DNA of 59,958 nt. It comes from Planctomycetota bacterium (lineage in GTDB: Bacteria > Planctomycetota > Uabimicrobiia > Uabimicrobiales > Uabimicrobiaceae). Of the stretch, positions 24,522 to 33,383 are shown piece by piece (the first letter of the stretch is position 1; each line of letters starts with the position of its first letter). The translations under genes and the position numbers were made by a program. The notes under the pieces were generated by a model. The model was not told the origin of the DNA. It ran no database searches and was given only the letters and a program-made list of their open reading frames with translations. Location of the stretch: contig JAJDCR010000045.1 of the NCBI GenBank assembly GCA_029260735.1, positions 1 to 59,958 on the forward strand, written 5' to 3'.

Positions 24522-25893
24522 CTTTTTCTTCTCCTTGTTTTTTTGATTCTGTTATTTTGTTAGCGATCAAACTCTCTATCTCAAGAACTTTGCTGTGATA
24601 TGAAGTCAAGGTTTCAATGTATCTATTTTTTATTTCAAAAAATGAACGCTGAGCATCAAGTACTTCGAGATAGCTGAATTTACCTTGTTGGTAGCCTTGG
24701 CGAATCGCTTCAAGAGCAGACTGAGAACTAACAAGGACTTGCTCTTCCAACTTGTCAATTTCCTCTCTTGCAATAGAGAGGATTTGATACGATTTAATTA
24801 GAGAAGAATGGATTTGTAGTTTAGTAAAGGTGCCTTGCTCAACAACTTCTTGCATTTGAGATTGGGCATTGAGGATATTTCCTTGGTTACGGTCGAAGAC
24901 AGGTATAGGTAAAGAAAAACCAGCAACCAATGCTTGGTCGTCTGTCTCAGAAAAAAAACGAACCCCAAAATCAAGATTGATATCTGGGATTCTTTTTGCT
25001 TTTTCAAAACTTACAATAGCTTGGTATTTCTCCCTTTCTTTTTCCATTTGAATAAGCTTAGGATTTTGTAAAAGATGTTCTTCTATACGATTTAAAGACA
25101 TTACTGAATTCATTTTATAGAAATTGCCAGAAACTATTTGGAATTTTGGATTAAGCTCTCCCCAAAAAAAAGAGAGGGTTCGCTTTTTTATTTCCAAATA
25201 GCGGCTTGCCTTACTCTGTTCAATTTCACTATTAGCGACCAAAATGTTTGTTCTTGTTAGTTCAATGGGAGAAACTTTTCCCGAATCTACACGTATTTTT
25301 ACGATTCTATTAATTTCATTCGCTAAATCGAGTAGATCTTTTGTTAGTTTATTTTTTTCCTGTGCAGCTAATACTTCGACAAAAGCTTTAGCCGTAGCAG
25401 TAAAAACCTCTAGTCGCTTTTGCTCGTAATCCCAAAGAATTAGGTCTCTTTCTAAAGAAGCAATTTTTGTTTTTTTAGAAATTTTTCCACCTAACTGTAT
25501 CGGTTGACTAAATTGAATTGTGATTTCTGCTGTATCAAAATCTTGTCTGTCTTTTTCTCCTCCAAACTCTTCCACTTCGAAATTAAATTCAGGATTACCC
25601 CATAAACTTGCTTGCAAAATACGTGCTTCAGCGGCCTTTATTTTCCAAGAGAAAATAGACAATTCAGGACTCTTTGATAAAGTAAAGAGTAGAGCATGGT
25701 TTAGCGAAAGAATCTCAGGTACGATTACCTCGTTTGTTTTTTCACTATTACTTACGACTTCAGGGTATTCCTTCACAAGGTTTTTGAGTAAAGGACCTGG
25801 CTCAAGCCATTTCTTATTTGTATTTGTCTGAGGAAGTGAACACCCCATTAGCAATAAGAATATTAGACCTATCGATAGATGTACTGAATACAT
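24511..25893 (-). CDS. Outer membrane factor of RND pump (CzcC/TolC family)
   Basis: About 460 residues. A lipoprotein signal (LIFLLLMGCSLP) is followed by the long helical repeats of the OEP family (SLNHALLFTLSKSPELSIFS; GNPEFNFEVEEFGGEKDRQD; IPVFDRNQGNILNAQSQMQE). It forms the outer-membrane duct of the tripartite pump. A start at 25893 is preferred over 25905 because the GGAG ribosome binding site lies between them. First gene of the outer-membrane-factor, adaptor, pump order. The 297 bp before it (to 26190) separate it from the small Cys-rich gene and contain no clear gene. Confidence 0.88.
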   Translation of the reverse strand: MYSVHLSIGLIFLLLMGCSLPQTNTNKKWLEPGPLLKNLVKEYPEVVSNSEKTNEVIVPEILSLNHALLFTLSKSPELSIFSWKIKAAEARILQASLWGNPEFNFEVEEFGGEKDRQDFDTAEITIQFSQPIQLGGKISKKTKIASLERDLILWDYEQKRLEVFTATAKAFVEVLAAQEKNKLTKDLLDLANEINRIVKIRVDSGKVSPIELTRTNILVANSEIEQSKASRYLEIKKRTLSFFWGELNPKFQIVSGNFYKMNSVMSLNRIEEHLLQNPKLIQMEKEREKYQAIVSFEKAKRIPDINLDFGVRFFSETDDQALVAGFSLPIPVFDRNQGNILNAQSQMQEVVEQGTFTKLQIHSSLIKSYQILSIAREEIDKLEEQVLVSSQSALEAIRQGYQQGKFSYLEVLDAQRSFFEIKNRYIETLTSYHSKVLEIESLIANKITESKKQGEEKDEK

Positions 25894-26190
25894 TAATATC
25901 TCCATTATTTGTACTTACAGCATCTTGCTAGAACTTTATCTAGGTGCCTTTATCCCAATACTTAAAAAATAGAAATAGCAATACAAAAGTATTTTCAATT
26001 AAAAATGGGATCACAAACACGTAGCTACAAGAATTAGCTGTAGGAATTTGATTTAGTACGTATAAGAAATGAAGAAATTCTGTTTTTTTAAGAAGAGTGA
26101 AATACGCATACATTTTTTAGCGAAAATCACAATAAAAATTCAAACTTTTGTTGAATAGAAGAATTTCTTATAAAGAGAAAAGGAGATATT

Positions 26191-26550
26191 TTAGGTAAGT
26201 AATGTGCAGAGTAATAGAAAAATGGAGATGGAGGAGTGTTTTTGCTGGATTTTTGTCGGGTAAAGATTGTAAATCTCGCTTGCGACTTCGAAAGAGTATG
26301 TACTTTGTGGTAAATCAATATCTATAGAGTTTTGACTTAAAAAGATACTTTTGTTTAAATCGAGACAATAATGATTATTGGAATGACTTTTACAAAAAAT
26401 ATCTTCGCTACATGTTGAATGTTGAGTCGAACTATGACAATTAGAAAAATCAGAAATATGTGCTCCGCAAGGAATACAATTATGTAAAGAGATTATTTGT
26501 GTGATGCAAAAAGCCATCAGCAAATAAAACACTCTATTTTTTAAAATCAT
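26191..26550 (-). CDS. Small exported Cys/His-rich protein
   Basis: 119 residues from the ATG at 26550 (a TTG at 26562 is possible). The signal peptide is MILKNRVFYLLMAFCITQII. The mature region carries NCIPCGAH, FSNCHSS, CSEDIFCKSH and NHYCLDLN, suggesting metal binding in the periplasm. It is the first gene on its strand after the divergent promoter region. A protein of similar length, similar start (MILK) and Cys content, 27545-27862, holds the mirrored place in the opposite operon. No named family is recognised. Confidence 0.6.
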   Translation of the reverse strand: MILKNRVFYLLMAFCITQIISLHNCIPCGAHISDFSNCHSSTQHSTCSEDIFCKSHSNNHYCLDLNKSIFLSQNSIDIDLPQSTYSFEVASEIYNLYPTKIQQKHSSISIFLLLCTLLT

Positions 26551-26610
26551 AATTATTCGCAACTTTCTTAAAAACTATTTAAGCTTATAATGATTCGGAG
26601 ATAGTTTCTA

Positions 26611-26639
26611 TCTATAACATAGTGTTATCTATAAGTCAA
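26611..26639 (-). promoter_or_regulatory. Promoter with embedded palindrome for the first efflux operon
   Basis: On the minus strand TTGACT (26639-26634), a 17-base spacer and TATAGA (26616-26611) form a good promoter pointing to the gene at 26550. The palindrome ATAACA-cta-TGTTAT (26614-26628) lies in the spacer and overlaps the -10. This is the usual position for an ArsR/SmtB repressor operator, and such a regulator is encoded 500 bases away. The binding assignment is inferred. Confidence 0.6.
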
Positions 26640-26688
26640 GATTTTATTATTAAATATTTTTAAAATCGGTAGTTCATAGATAAATAGA

Positions 26689-27040
26689 TTAAGCTTGTTC
26701 CAGTAGGAAATAGCGTAATCTCAAATTAGTATAAGATTCAAATATCGTTATCAGAAAAAAGATAGTGAGTACCCACGGTGGTATCGGTATTCTTTCAAAA
26801 AGTATCTTTATTTCTAATTGGCTGAATTGGCTATCTAAAATTGTTGACAAGCTCCGATTCAAGCGACAAACAACAAAAGTATCAGGTTTCATATATTCTA
26901 ACGCCACATTAAGAACTTGACGATCCTTTATTGCACCGCTGGCTTTTTTTGCAAAAATTCTTCCACAGCCAGTCTTTACAACATATCTATTTACCTGTTG
27001 AGATTTTGGTCTGCTTTATAAACAGAGCCGCAGTTTATAT
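26689..27040 (-). pseudogene. Decayed serine recombinase (Tn3-type resolvase)
   Basis: On the minus strand, pieces match the resolvase consensus in order: KADQNLN (a stop codon) IDML (a frameshift) KTGCGRIFAKKASGAIKDRQ, then VLNVALEYMKPDTFVVCRLN and RSLSTILD. Compare the family pattern DDQNLDLQ-DAL--AGCE-IF-D--SG----RPGL--AL--LR-GD-LVVW-LDRL-RS. A weaker tail follows to 26689. The catalytic N-terminal Ser region is lost or beyond recognition. The remnant lies exactly between the two divergent efflux operons. This suggests that at least one arrived on a transposon. Confidence 0.75.
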
Positions 27041-27065
27041 TCAAAAATTTTGTCGAAAAAATTTA

Positions 27066-27117
27066 TTGATTTTTTTTAAAAAAAGGATATCATACATGAA
27101 TACATGCTCATATGTTT
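27066..27117 (+). promoter_or_regulatory. Promoter and possible operator of the second efflux operon
   Basis: TTGATT (27066-27071), 16 bases, TATCAT (27088-27093). Just downstream, acatga...tcatatgt (about 27094-27113) is an imperfect inverted repeat at the expected transcription start, where ArsR/SmtB proteins normally bind to repress themselves. Confidence 0.5.
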
Positions 27118-27135
27118 GTTCTATGGAGGCATAAA

Positions 27136-27534
27136 ATGTCAAAATCTGAAGAAAAGAGCTTCAATTGTGGTATTACTAAAATACACCACGATAACCTCAA
27201 TCAAGTTAGAGAAGAAATGCAATCGTTTGAAGAGTTAAATCGTCTGAGCAAAATTTTCAAAGCGTTGGGAGATCTAACCAGGTTAAAGATAGTAAATGCT
27301 CTAGTATGTAACGAACTATGTGTTTGTGACCTTGCATCACTATTTGAAATGACACAGTCAGCAATATCACATCAGCTTAGAGTTTTGCGCAACCTAAACA
27401 TTGTAAATTATAGAAAAGAAGGAAAAATTGTATATTATTCCATAAATAAGGAAAAGATGGATCAAACTTTGCAACAAACTTTATTGCACTTGCTGAAAAA
27501 AAAAGAAACAGAAAGAGTACTTCTTCAAAGGTAA
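27136..27534 (+). CDS. ArsR/SmtB-family metal-responsive repressor
   Basis: 132 residues from ATG 27136 (ribosome binding site ggagg at 27125; an upstream in-frame ATG at 27112 lacks one). The winged helix spans about 35-110 (LSKIFKALGDLTRLKIVNAL; MTQSAISHQLRVLRNLNIVN). The recognition-helix approach carries ELCVCDLA, the alpha-3 CxC-type metal site of the family. The N-terminal FNCGITKIHHDN resembles the alpha-3N Cys/His ligands of CadC-type sensors. It probably represses its own operon, and perhaps the divergent one, until a soft or divalent metal binds. First gene of the plus-strand efflux operon. Confidence 0.88.
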   Translation: MSKSEEKSFNCGITKIHHDNLNQVREEMQSFEELNRLSKIFKALGDLTRLKIVNALVCNELCVCDLASLFEMTQSAISHQLRVLRNLNIVNYRKEGKIVYYSINKEKMDQTLQQTLLHLLKKKETERVLLQR

Positions 27535-27544
27535 AATTTGAACA

Positions 27545-27862
27545 ATGATACTTAAACAAAAAACATTTCTAATATTCGCTGTGATATTTGCTATAAAATT
27601 TTGTTGTTGTTCATTGCTTTGTGGCAGTTTGCCTTGTTGTCAAGACTCATGCCCTTCAAAAAAAGAACATTACTGTTCAAATTATCCTTTATTTCAAGTT
27701 TCTAATGAGTCACAGCAATTAAAAACTTCTATAAATTTTTACTATTCAGAACTTTATCACATTACATTTAGATTTTCTTCCCTCTTCATCAAGAACCTAC
27801 CATTTAAATTTGCTCTCCCCTTGCCATTGAAATTTCTCTCATCTCAAATTCTCCTTATATAA
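27545..27862 (+). CDS. Small exported Cys-rich protein
   Basis: 105 residues. The signal peptide (MILKQKTFLIFAVIFAIKF) leads into a Cys cluster: CCCSLLCGSLPCCQDSCPSK, then EHYC. The remainder has no obvious domain. It starts 10 bases after the regulator gene. Its length, start and Cys enrichment parallel the protein at 26191-26550 in the divergent operon. A periplasmic metal-binding or sensing role is inferred from composition and context. A weak ribosome binding site lowers confidence. Confidence 0.55.
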   Translation: MILKQKTFLIFAVIFAIKFCCCSLLCGSLPCCQDSCPSKKEHYCSNYPLFQVSNESQQLKTSINFYYSELYHITFRFSSLFIKNLPFKFALPLPLKFLSSQILLI

Positions 27863-27999
27863 GATCCAATTTAAACATACTCATATATAGAAACACATTG
27901 TAATCCATTTATTTTACTTGATGTGACTGCTTTGCGTTAGACATTTAAGTGATGGTTTATAAATTTGGTCGGTAATCCTTTTACGTGAGGAGATTTTCC

Positions 28000-30258
28000 G
28001 TGAAAATATCTTTCAAAATAATGATTTGCCTTTTTATAGTGGTTGGCAGTATCAGTGCTATTTTTATTTGGCAACCAAATTGGTTATCAAGCCCAGTAGA
28101 GTCAGAAGATAGTGCTGAATTCTGTTTAGAACATGGTTATATCAAAAAAAACTGCTATCAATGTAATTCTAAATTAGTTGATAAATTTAAAACAGCCCTG
28201 GACTGGTGCAACGAACATTCTTTACCAGAATCTCAATGTGAACTATGTGATCCTTATGCAAAATTCAAAGCAAAAGGAGACTGGTGTAAAGAACACGGAG
28301 TACCAGAGTCTCAGTGTATAAAATGCAATCCAAAATTGGCAAAAAAACAGCCAAAATTTATTGATTGGTGTAAAGAACATAATATTGCTGAATCGCAATG
28401 TACTATCTGTAACCCTGATTTAAAAATTTCATTGAAATCGGATTGGTGTCAGGATCACAATGTTCGTGATTCTGAATGCATTTTATGTCATCCTCATCTT
28501 AGAAAAACAATGCAGAATGACTCCAATATTTTTTGTAAACACGGTTTTCAGGAAGGAAATTGTTATCAGTGTGAGCCAAAACTAGCAGAAAAATTCAAAG
28601 CAGCAGGAGATTGGTGTGGTGGGCATAACGTTCCAGAATCGCAATGTTTTCCATGCAATAGTGGTTTGCAAGAAAAGGTAAATAAGAGATTGGCTCAAAA
28701 TAGCCAAAAAGATCAACCCGATAAAGAATGGTGTGAACATGGTTTTGAGGAAAGAAATTGTTACCAGTGTAAGCCAAAACTAGCAGAAAAATTCAAAGCA
28801 ACAGGAGATTGGTGTGGTGGGCATAACGTTCCAGAATCGCAGTGTTTTCCATGCAATCCCAAACTTAAAGACATTGTGGCTGAAAGATTGACTGTCTCAG
28901 CTGTAAAACCAGAGCTACTTCAAAATAATAGCGATATTGTTGTCTCTTTAAATACAAAAGCATCGTTACCAAAATCTGCTTTTTGTGGCACTCATCTTTT
29001 ACGCATTAAATTTTCTCGAAAAGAAATTGCTAGTTTAATAGGAATTAAAATAGAACCTGCACGCAAAAGAGTAGTAAAGGAAACTTTAGCATGTAATGGT
29101 GAAGTTATGTACAACTCTTCTAATCTCACCAGAGTTGCTTCTAGATTTCTTGGAATCGTTCAAAAAGTTAATGTCCGTGTAGGACAAAAAATCAAAAAAG
29201 ATCAGATTTTGGGCATAATTAACAGCCCCAATTTAGGGCAACTCAGAATAGATATTGCAACTAAAGAAAAGCTCTTCCACAATAAGAAAAAAATATACTA
29301 CAACATAAAGAAAATGTTGACTTTACTGGCAAAAAACAATATTTCTTCAAGTCAGGCTACAGAAAAAATGAAAAAATTAGAAATTGGTCTGGTAAAATCT
29401 TCTCTTTTAAAAAAACTAGCAGAGCTTGAATTAGTCCAATCTGAATTAAATCGCCAGAAAGAGATGGAAAAAGAAGGAGTTGGTCTGAAAAAGAATCTTG
29501 TTCAATCACAAAAAAAGTTTGACTCCACTTATACATCATATGTCTCTCTAATTGAGCATACAAAAGTATCAGCCGAAAGAGAAATGATCGAAACTCAGGG
29601 ACAACTAAACAATGCATTGCAAAATCTGGGAACTAACATTAAGAAAATTTCTGCATCAAAGAAGCCATCGGAATATATAATCCGCGCTCCATTTGATGCA
29701 ACAGTTATTTCTGTCAAAACTGCAAGAGGGGAACTTGTCGAATATGGAAAGCCCCTTTTCGTAATAGCCGATTTATCTTCTATGTGGATTAGACTAGACA
29801 TATTTGAAAAAGACCTACCGCGTTTGAATAGCAATCAACCTGTTCGTTTCAAAACCCATGCCATCAAAGATGCAAGTTTTGAAGGGAAAATATTATGGCT
29901 TGGTTCTGAAGTTGATGACAAAACTCGTACAGTTCATGTTTTGGCTCAAGTTGATAACAAAGATAATCTTTTGCGTGCTAATATGTTCGGCAAAGCTAAG
30001 ATTTTGATACATCAAAATGAGAAAGTAATTGTTGTCTCTAAAAAAGCTATACAATGGGAAGGGTGTTGTCACATTGTATTTGTCCAATTGCAAAACGATT
30101 TATATGCTCCACGAAAAATTCGCTTAGGATATGAAGGCAAAGATTTCTATGAAATTAAAGCTGGTCTACTAGCCGGAGAACCAGTTGTTACACAAGGAAG
30201 CTTTCTTTTAAAAACAGAAATTTTGAAAAGCAGTATTGGTGCAGGTTGTACAGATTAG
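28000..30258 (+). CDS. RND periplasmic adaptor with nine Cys/His repeats
   Basis: 752 residues from GTG 28000 (gaggag about 8 bases before; the in-frame GTG at 27985 lacks a site). After a membrane anchor, residues about 36-300 hold nine tandem units of the form [WF]C-x(2,3)-H-x(6)-C-x(2)-C, for example WCKEHGVPESQCIKCNPKLA. Each offers three Cys and one His, a complete zinc- or soft-metal site. The C-terminal half is a standard adaptor: RVASRFLGIVQKVNVRVGQK, a long alpha-hairpin, and RTVHVLAQVDNKDNLLRANM. Short Cys/His units of this type are known in metal RND adaptors; nine is unusually many. Units 6-7 and 8-9 are near-identical pairs, showing recent duplication. Confidence 0.9.
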   Translation: MKISFKIMICLFIVVGSISAIFIWQPNWLSSPVESEDSAEFCLEHGYIKKNCYQCNSKLVDKFKTALDWCNEHSLPESQCELCDPYAKFKAKGDWCKEHGVPESQCIKCNPKLAKKQPKFIDWCKEHNIAESQCTICNPDLKISLKSDWCQDHNVRDSECILCHPHLRKTMQNDSNIFCKHGFQEGNCYQCEPKLAEKFKAAGDWCGGHNVPESQCFPCNSGLQEKVNKRLAQNSQKDQPDKEWCEHGFEERNCYQCKPKLAEKFKATGDWCGGHNVPESQCFPCNPKLKDIVAERLTVSAVKPELLQNNSDIVVSLNTKASLPKSAFCGTHLLRIKFSRKEIASLIGIKIEPARKRVVKETLACNGEVMYNSSNLTRVASRFLGIVQKVNVRVGQKIKKDQILGIINSPNLGQLRIDIATKEKLFHNKKKIYYNIKKMLTLLAKNNISSSQATEKMKKLEIGLVKSSLLKKLAELELVQSELNRQKEMEKEGVGLKKNLVQSQKKFDSTYTSYVSLIEHTKVSAEREMIETQGQLNNALQNLGTNIKKISASKKPSEYIIRAPFDATVISVKTARGELVEYGKPLFVIADLSSMWIRLDIFEKDLPRLNSNQPVRFKTHAIKDASFEGKILWLGSEVDDKTRTVHVLAQVDNKDNLLRANMFGKAKILIHQNEKVIVVSKKAIQWEGCCHIVFVQLQNDLYAPRKIRLGYEGKDFYEIKAGLLAGEPVVTQGSFLLKTEILKSSIGAGCTD

Positions 30259-30308
30259 TAAACTTTGGACTACATCAATATCAATCTCTGTAAATATAAG
30301 GAGCTTTC

Positions 30309-33300
30309 ATGTTAAACAAATTGATAGAATTTTCTTTGAAAAACCGATTTCTTATAATCATACTAACATTTATTTTGGCAGTAGCAGGTTTTATATCACT
30401 ATCAAAACTTTCTATAGATGCTTTTCCCGATACAACTCCCGTACAAGTTCAAATAAATACCGTAGCCCCCTCTTTAAATCCTTTAGAGATTGAGCAACAA
30501 ATAAGCTTTCCTGTAGAGCTTGCCATCAGCGGTTTGCCTAAACTTAAATTAGTTCGATCTATTTCCAAATTTGGTTTATCTCAGGTTGTTGTGATATTTG
30601 AAGATGGAACAGATATCTATTTTGCTAGACAGCTTGTGATGGAAAGGCTCCAAAGTATAGAGCTTCCCCAAAATACTCCTCAACCAACTTTAGGTCCAGT
30701 TGCAACGGGTTTAGGTGAGATTTTTCATTATCTTATCCAAAGTAACACACATAATCTTACGCAAATTACTACTGCTCAAAATTGGATTATTAAACCGCAG
30801 TTACGCATGGTATCTGGTGTTGCCGAAGTCAACACTTGGGGTGGATTCGAAAAGCAATATCATGTACTTATTAGACCAGAGTTTTTAGTCAAATATCAAT
30901 TGACATTTGAAGAGATTTTTGAAGCTCTTGAGCGTAATAATCGTAATATTGGAGGAGGGATAATTACCCCTCACGAAGGAGAAGCCTTTCTTGTACATGG
31001 TTTAGGTTTGGTATCATCAATTTCAGAAATTGAGAACATTGTCATTAAAGCTATAGATGGTATACCGATATACATTCGCGATGTTGCAAATATTGAAATT
31101 GGGCATGAAATTAGGAGAGCAGCAGTAACTGCAAATGGCAAAGGAGAACAGGTTTTAGGTCTCGGTTTTATGCTTATGGGGGAAAACAGCCATATTGTTA
31201 CTCAGCGCTTAAAAAACAAGCTAAAAGAGGCTCAAAAATCATTGCCTTCAGGAATGACTGTAGAATTGGTTTATGATCGAACTGAACTTGTTGATGCTGT
31301 ATTGAATACCGTCAAAAAGAATTTATTTGAAGGTGCTCTTTTGGTTATTGCAATCCTATTTATATTCTTGGGTAATTTGAGAGCGGGATTAATAGTTGCT
31401 TTAGCAATACCTATTTCGATGTTGTTTGCTTTTAATGCAATGTTATATTTTGGTATTGCTGGTAGTTTAATGAGTCTGGGGGCTTTGGATTTTGGCCTCA
31501 TTGTTGATAGTTCTGTCATTATGGTAGAAAATAATGTTCATTGTTTATCTACTCAAGACCAAAGATCTCGTTTAAATATTGTTCGAGATGCCTCTATTGA
31601 AGTCAGAAAGCCTACCATGTTTGGCGAACTCATCATAATGGTTGTATATCTTCCCATATTATTTTTGGAGGGTGTAGAGGGAAAACTTTTTGTACCAATG
31701 GCCTTAACTGTAATTTTTGCACTCGCTGGTTCTATGATTCTATCCCTAACCTTAATGCCCGTTCTTTGCAGCTTATTTCTCCAAAAGAAAGTAAAGACAA
31801 AAGATCCATGGTTGATTCGCATTCTCAAATGGCTATATCGCCCTATCCTTTACCTCGCTTTACGTTTTAGACTTCTGGTCATCATCGGAGCTGTGGCATT
31901 GCTTATATTTTCTGGGTGGGTCGCCACTCGCCTTGGTTCTGAGTTTATTCCTCGTTTAGAAGAAGGTGCTTTAGTTGTTAATACAGTAAGACTTGCAGGA
32001 GTTTCTTTAGAAGAATCGGTACGTTATGGAACTCGCATAGAAAAAACACTTCTTAATGAGTTTCCTAATGAAATAAAAAATATATGGACAAGAACAGGAA
32101 CTCCCGAAGTAGCTACAGATCCTATGGGATTGGAAGTATCTGACATTTTTATTACTCTAAAATCCAAAAAGAAATGGAAGCGTGCAACATCACAAGAAGA
32201 ATTAGTGATTCTACTAAGCCGTACTCTACAAGGTTTACCAGGGATGCGATCCGCTTTCACTCAGCCAATAGAAATGCGTGTAAACGAAATGATTGCCGGT
32301 ATACGTACAGATTTGGGGATTAAGATATTTGGAGATGACTTTGATGTTTTAGTTCAGCTGTCAGAACAAGTAGAGGACATATTAAAAAAAACCTATGGCT
32401 CTGCTGAACTTGTAACAGAGCAACTGACAGGTCAGCCAGTCTTACAGATTCGCATTCGCCCAGATGATATTGCACGTTTTGGAATTTCCAGAGATGATGT
32501 ACTTCTAGCAGTAGAGTGTATAGGTGGGCGAAAAATAGGAGAAATTCGCGAAGGACAAATGCGATTTGCGTTGGTGACACGACTTCAAAAACAATATCGT
32601 CAAAACCCGCAAGCTATTAAAGGAATACTACTCAGAACAGTTGATGGAAAACAAGTTCTTTTAGAAAAAGTTGCCGATGTTGAATTAGTAGAAGGTCCAA
32701 CAGTTATAAGTAGAGAATGGGGACGACGTCGCATTGTTGTGTCTTGTAATGTACGCGATCGTGATGTGGGTTCATTTGTTACTGAAGTAAAAAAAAGAAT
32801 CAACAAGGAACTAAAGTTTCCTCCAGGATATTCAGTAGACTATGGTGGACAATTTGAAAATCTTGAGCGAGCACGTTTGCGCTTAACAATTATTGTTCCT
32901 ATAGCTCTTATATTAATATTTATTCTTCTCTACACCACATACAACAGTGTACGCGATGCAATGATCATTTTTACAGGGGTTCCTTTCGCTACCATTGGAG
33001 GTGTTTTGGCTTTATATTTACGAGGAATGCCTTTTACTATAAGCGCAGGAGTTGGCTTTATCGCTCTTTCTGGAGTAGCGGTATTAAATGGCTTAGTTAT
33101 GGTTTCTAGTATAAGAAAACTGTTGGAAGAAAGAAATACATTAGATAATGCCATTACTGAGGCGGCAGAATCAAGGCTTCGAGCTGTTCTAATGACTGCC
33201 TTAGTGGCAAGTTTTGGATTTATTCCTATGGCATTAGCCACCAGTGTTGGTGCTGAAGTCCAAAGACCATTGGCAACAGTTGTTATTGGAGGAATCATAA

Positions 33301-33383
33301 CTGCCACAATGCTTACCTTGATTGTTTTACCAGTGCTATACTCCTTTTTTGGAAAGGCTGATAATTGTGAACAAAAAAGTTAG
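30309..33383 (+). CDS. RND heavy-metal efflux pump, CzcA-like (divalent type)
   Basis: 1024 residues, full length. TM1 is at about 10-30, followed by IDAFPDTTP and FEDGTDIYFARQLV (97-110). The TM4 signature is DFGLIVDSSVIMVEN (394-408), the DFG-x3-D form of pumps for divalent Zn/Co/Cd/Ni, but with Ser-Ser where Gly-Ala usually follows D400. Ribosome binding site aaggagc before ATG 30309. It differs from the CusA-like pump of the other operon, so the two systems probably export different metals. Located between its adaptor and outer membrane factor genes. Confidence 0.9.
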   Translation: MLNKLIEFSLKNRFLIIILTFILAVAGFISLSKLSIDAFPDTTPVQVQINTVAPSLNPLEIEQQISFPVELAISGLPKLKLVRSISKFGLSQVVVIFEDGTDIYFARQLVMERLQSIELPQNTPQPTLGPVATGLGEIFHYLIQSNTHNLTQITTAQNWIIKPQLRMVSGVAEVNTWGGFEKQYHVLIRPEFLVKYQLTFEEIFEALERNNRNIGGGIITPHEGEAFLVHGLGLVSSISEIENIVIKAIDGIPIYIRDVANIEIGHEIRRAAVTANGKGEQVLGLGFMLMGENSHIVTQRLKNKLKEAQKSLPSGMTVELVYDRTELVDAVLNTVKKNLFEGALLVIAILFIFLGNLRAGLIVALAIPISMLFAFNAMLYFGIAGSLMSLGALDFGLIVDSSVIMVENNVHCLSTQDQRSRLNIVRDASIEVRKPTMFGELIIMVVYLPILFLEGVEGKLFVPMALTVIFALAGSMILSLTLMPVLCSLFLQKKVKTKDPWLIRILKWLYRPILYLALRFRLLVIIGAVALLIFSGWVATRLGSEFIPRLEEGALVVNTVRLAGVSLEESVRYGTRIEKTLLNEFPNEIKNIWTRTGTPEVATDPMGLEVSDIFITLKSKKKWKRATSQEELVILLSRTLQGLPGMRSAFTQPIEMRVNEMIAGIRTDLGIKIFGDDFDVLVQLSEQVEDILKKTYGSAELVTEQLTGQPVLQIRIRPDDIARFGISRDDVLLAVECIGGRKIGEIREGQMRFALVTRLQKQYRQNPQAIKGILLRTVDGKQVLLEKVADVELVEGPTVISREWGRRRIVVSCNVRDRDVGSFVTEVKKRINKELKFPPGYSVDYGGQFENLERARLRLTIIVPIALILIFILLYTTYNSVRDAMIIFTGVPFATIGGVLALYLRGMPFTISAGVGFIALSGVAVLNGLVMVSSIRKLLEERNTLDNAITEAAESRLRAVLMTALVASFGFIPMALATSVGAEVQRPLATVVIGGIITATMLTLIVLPVLYSFFGKADNCEQKS

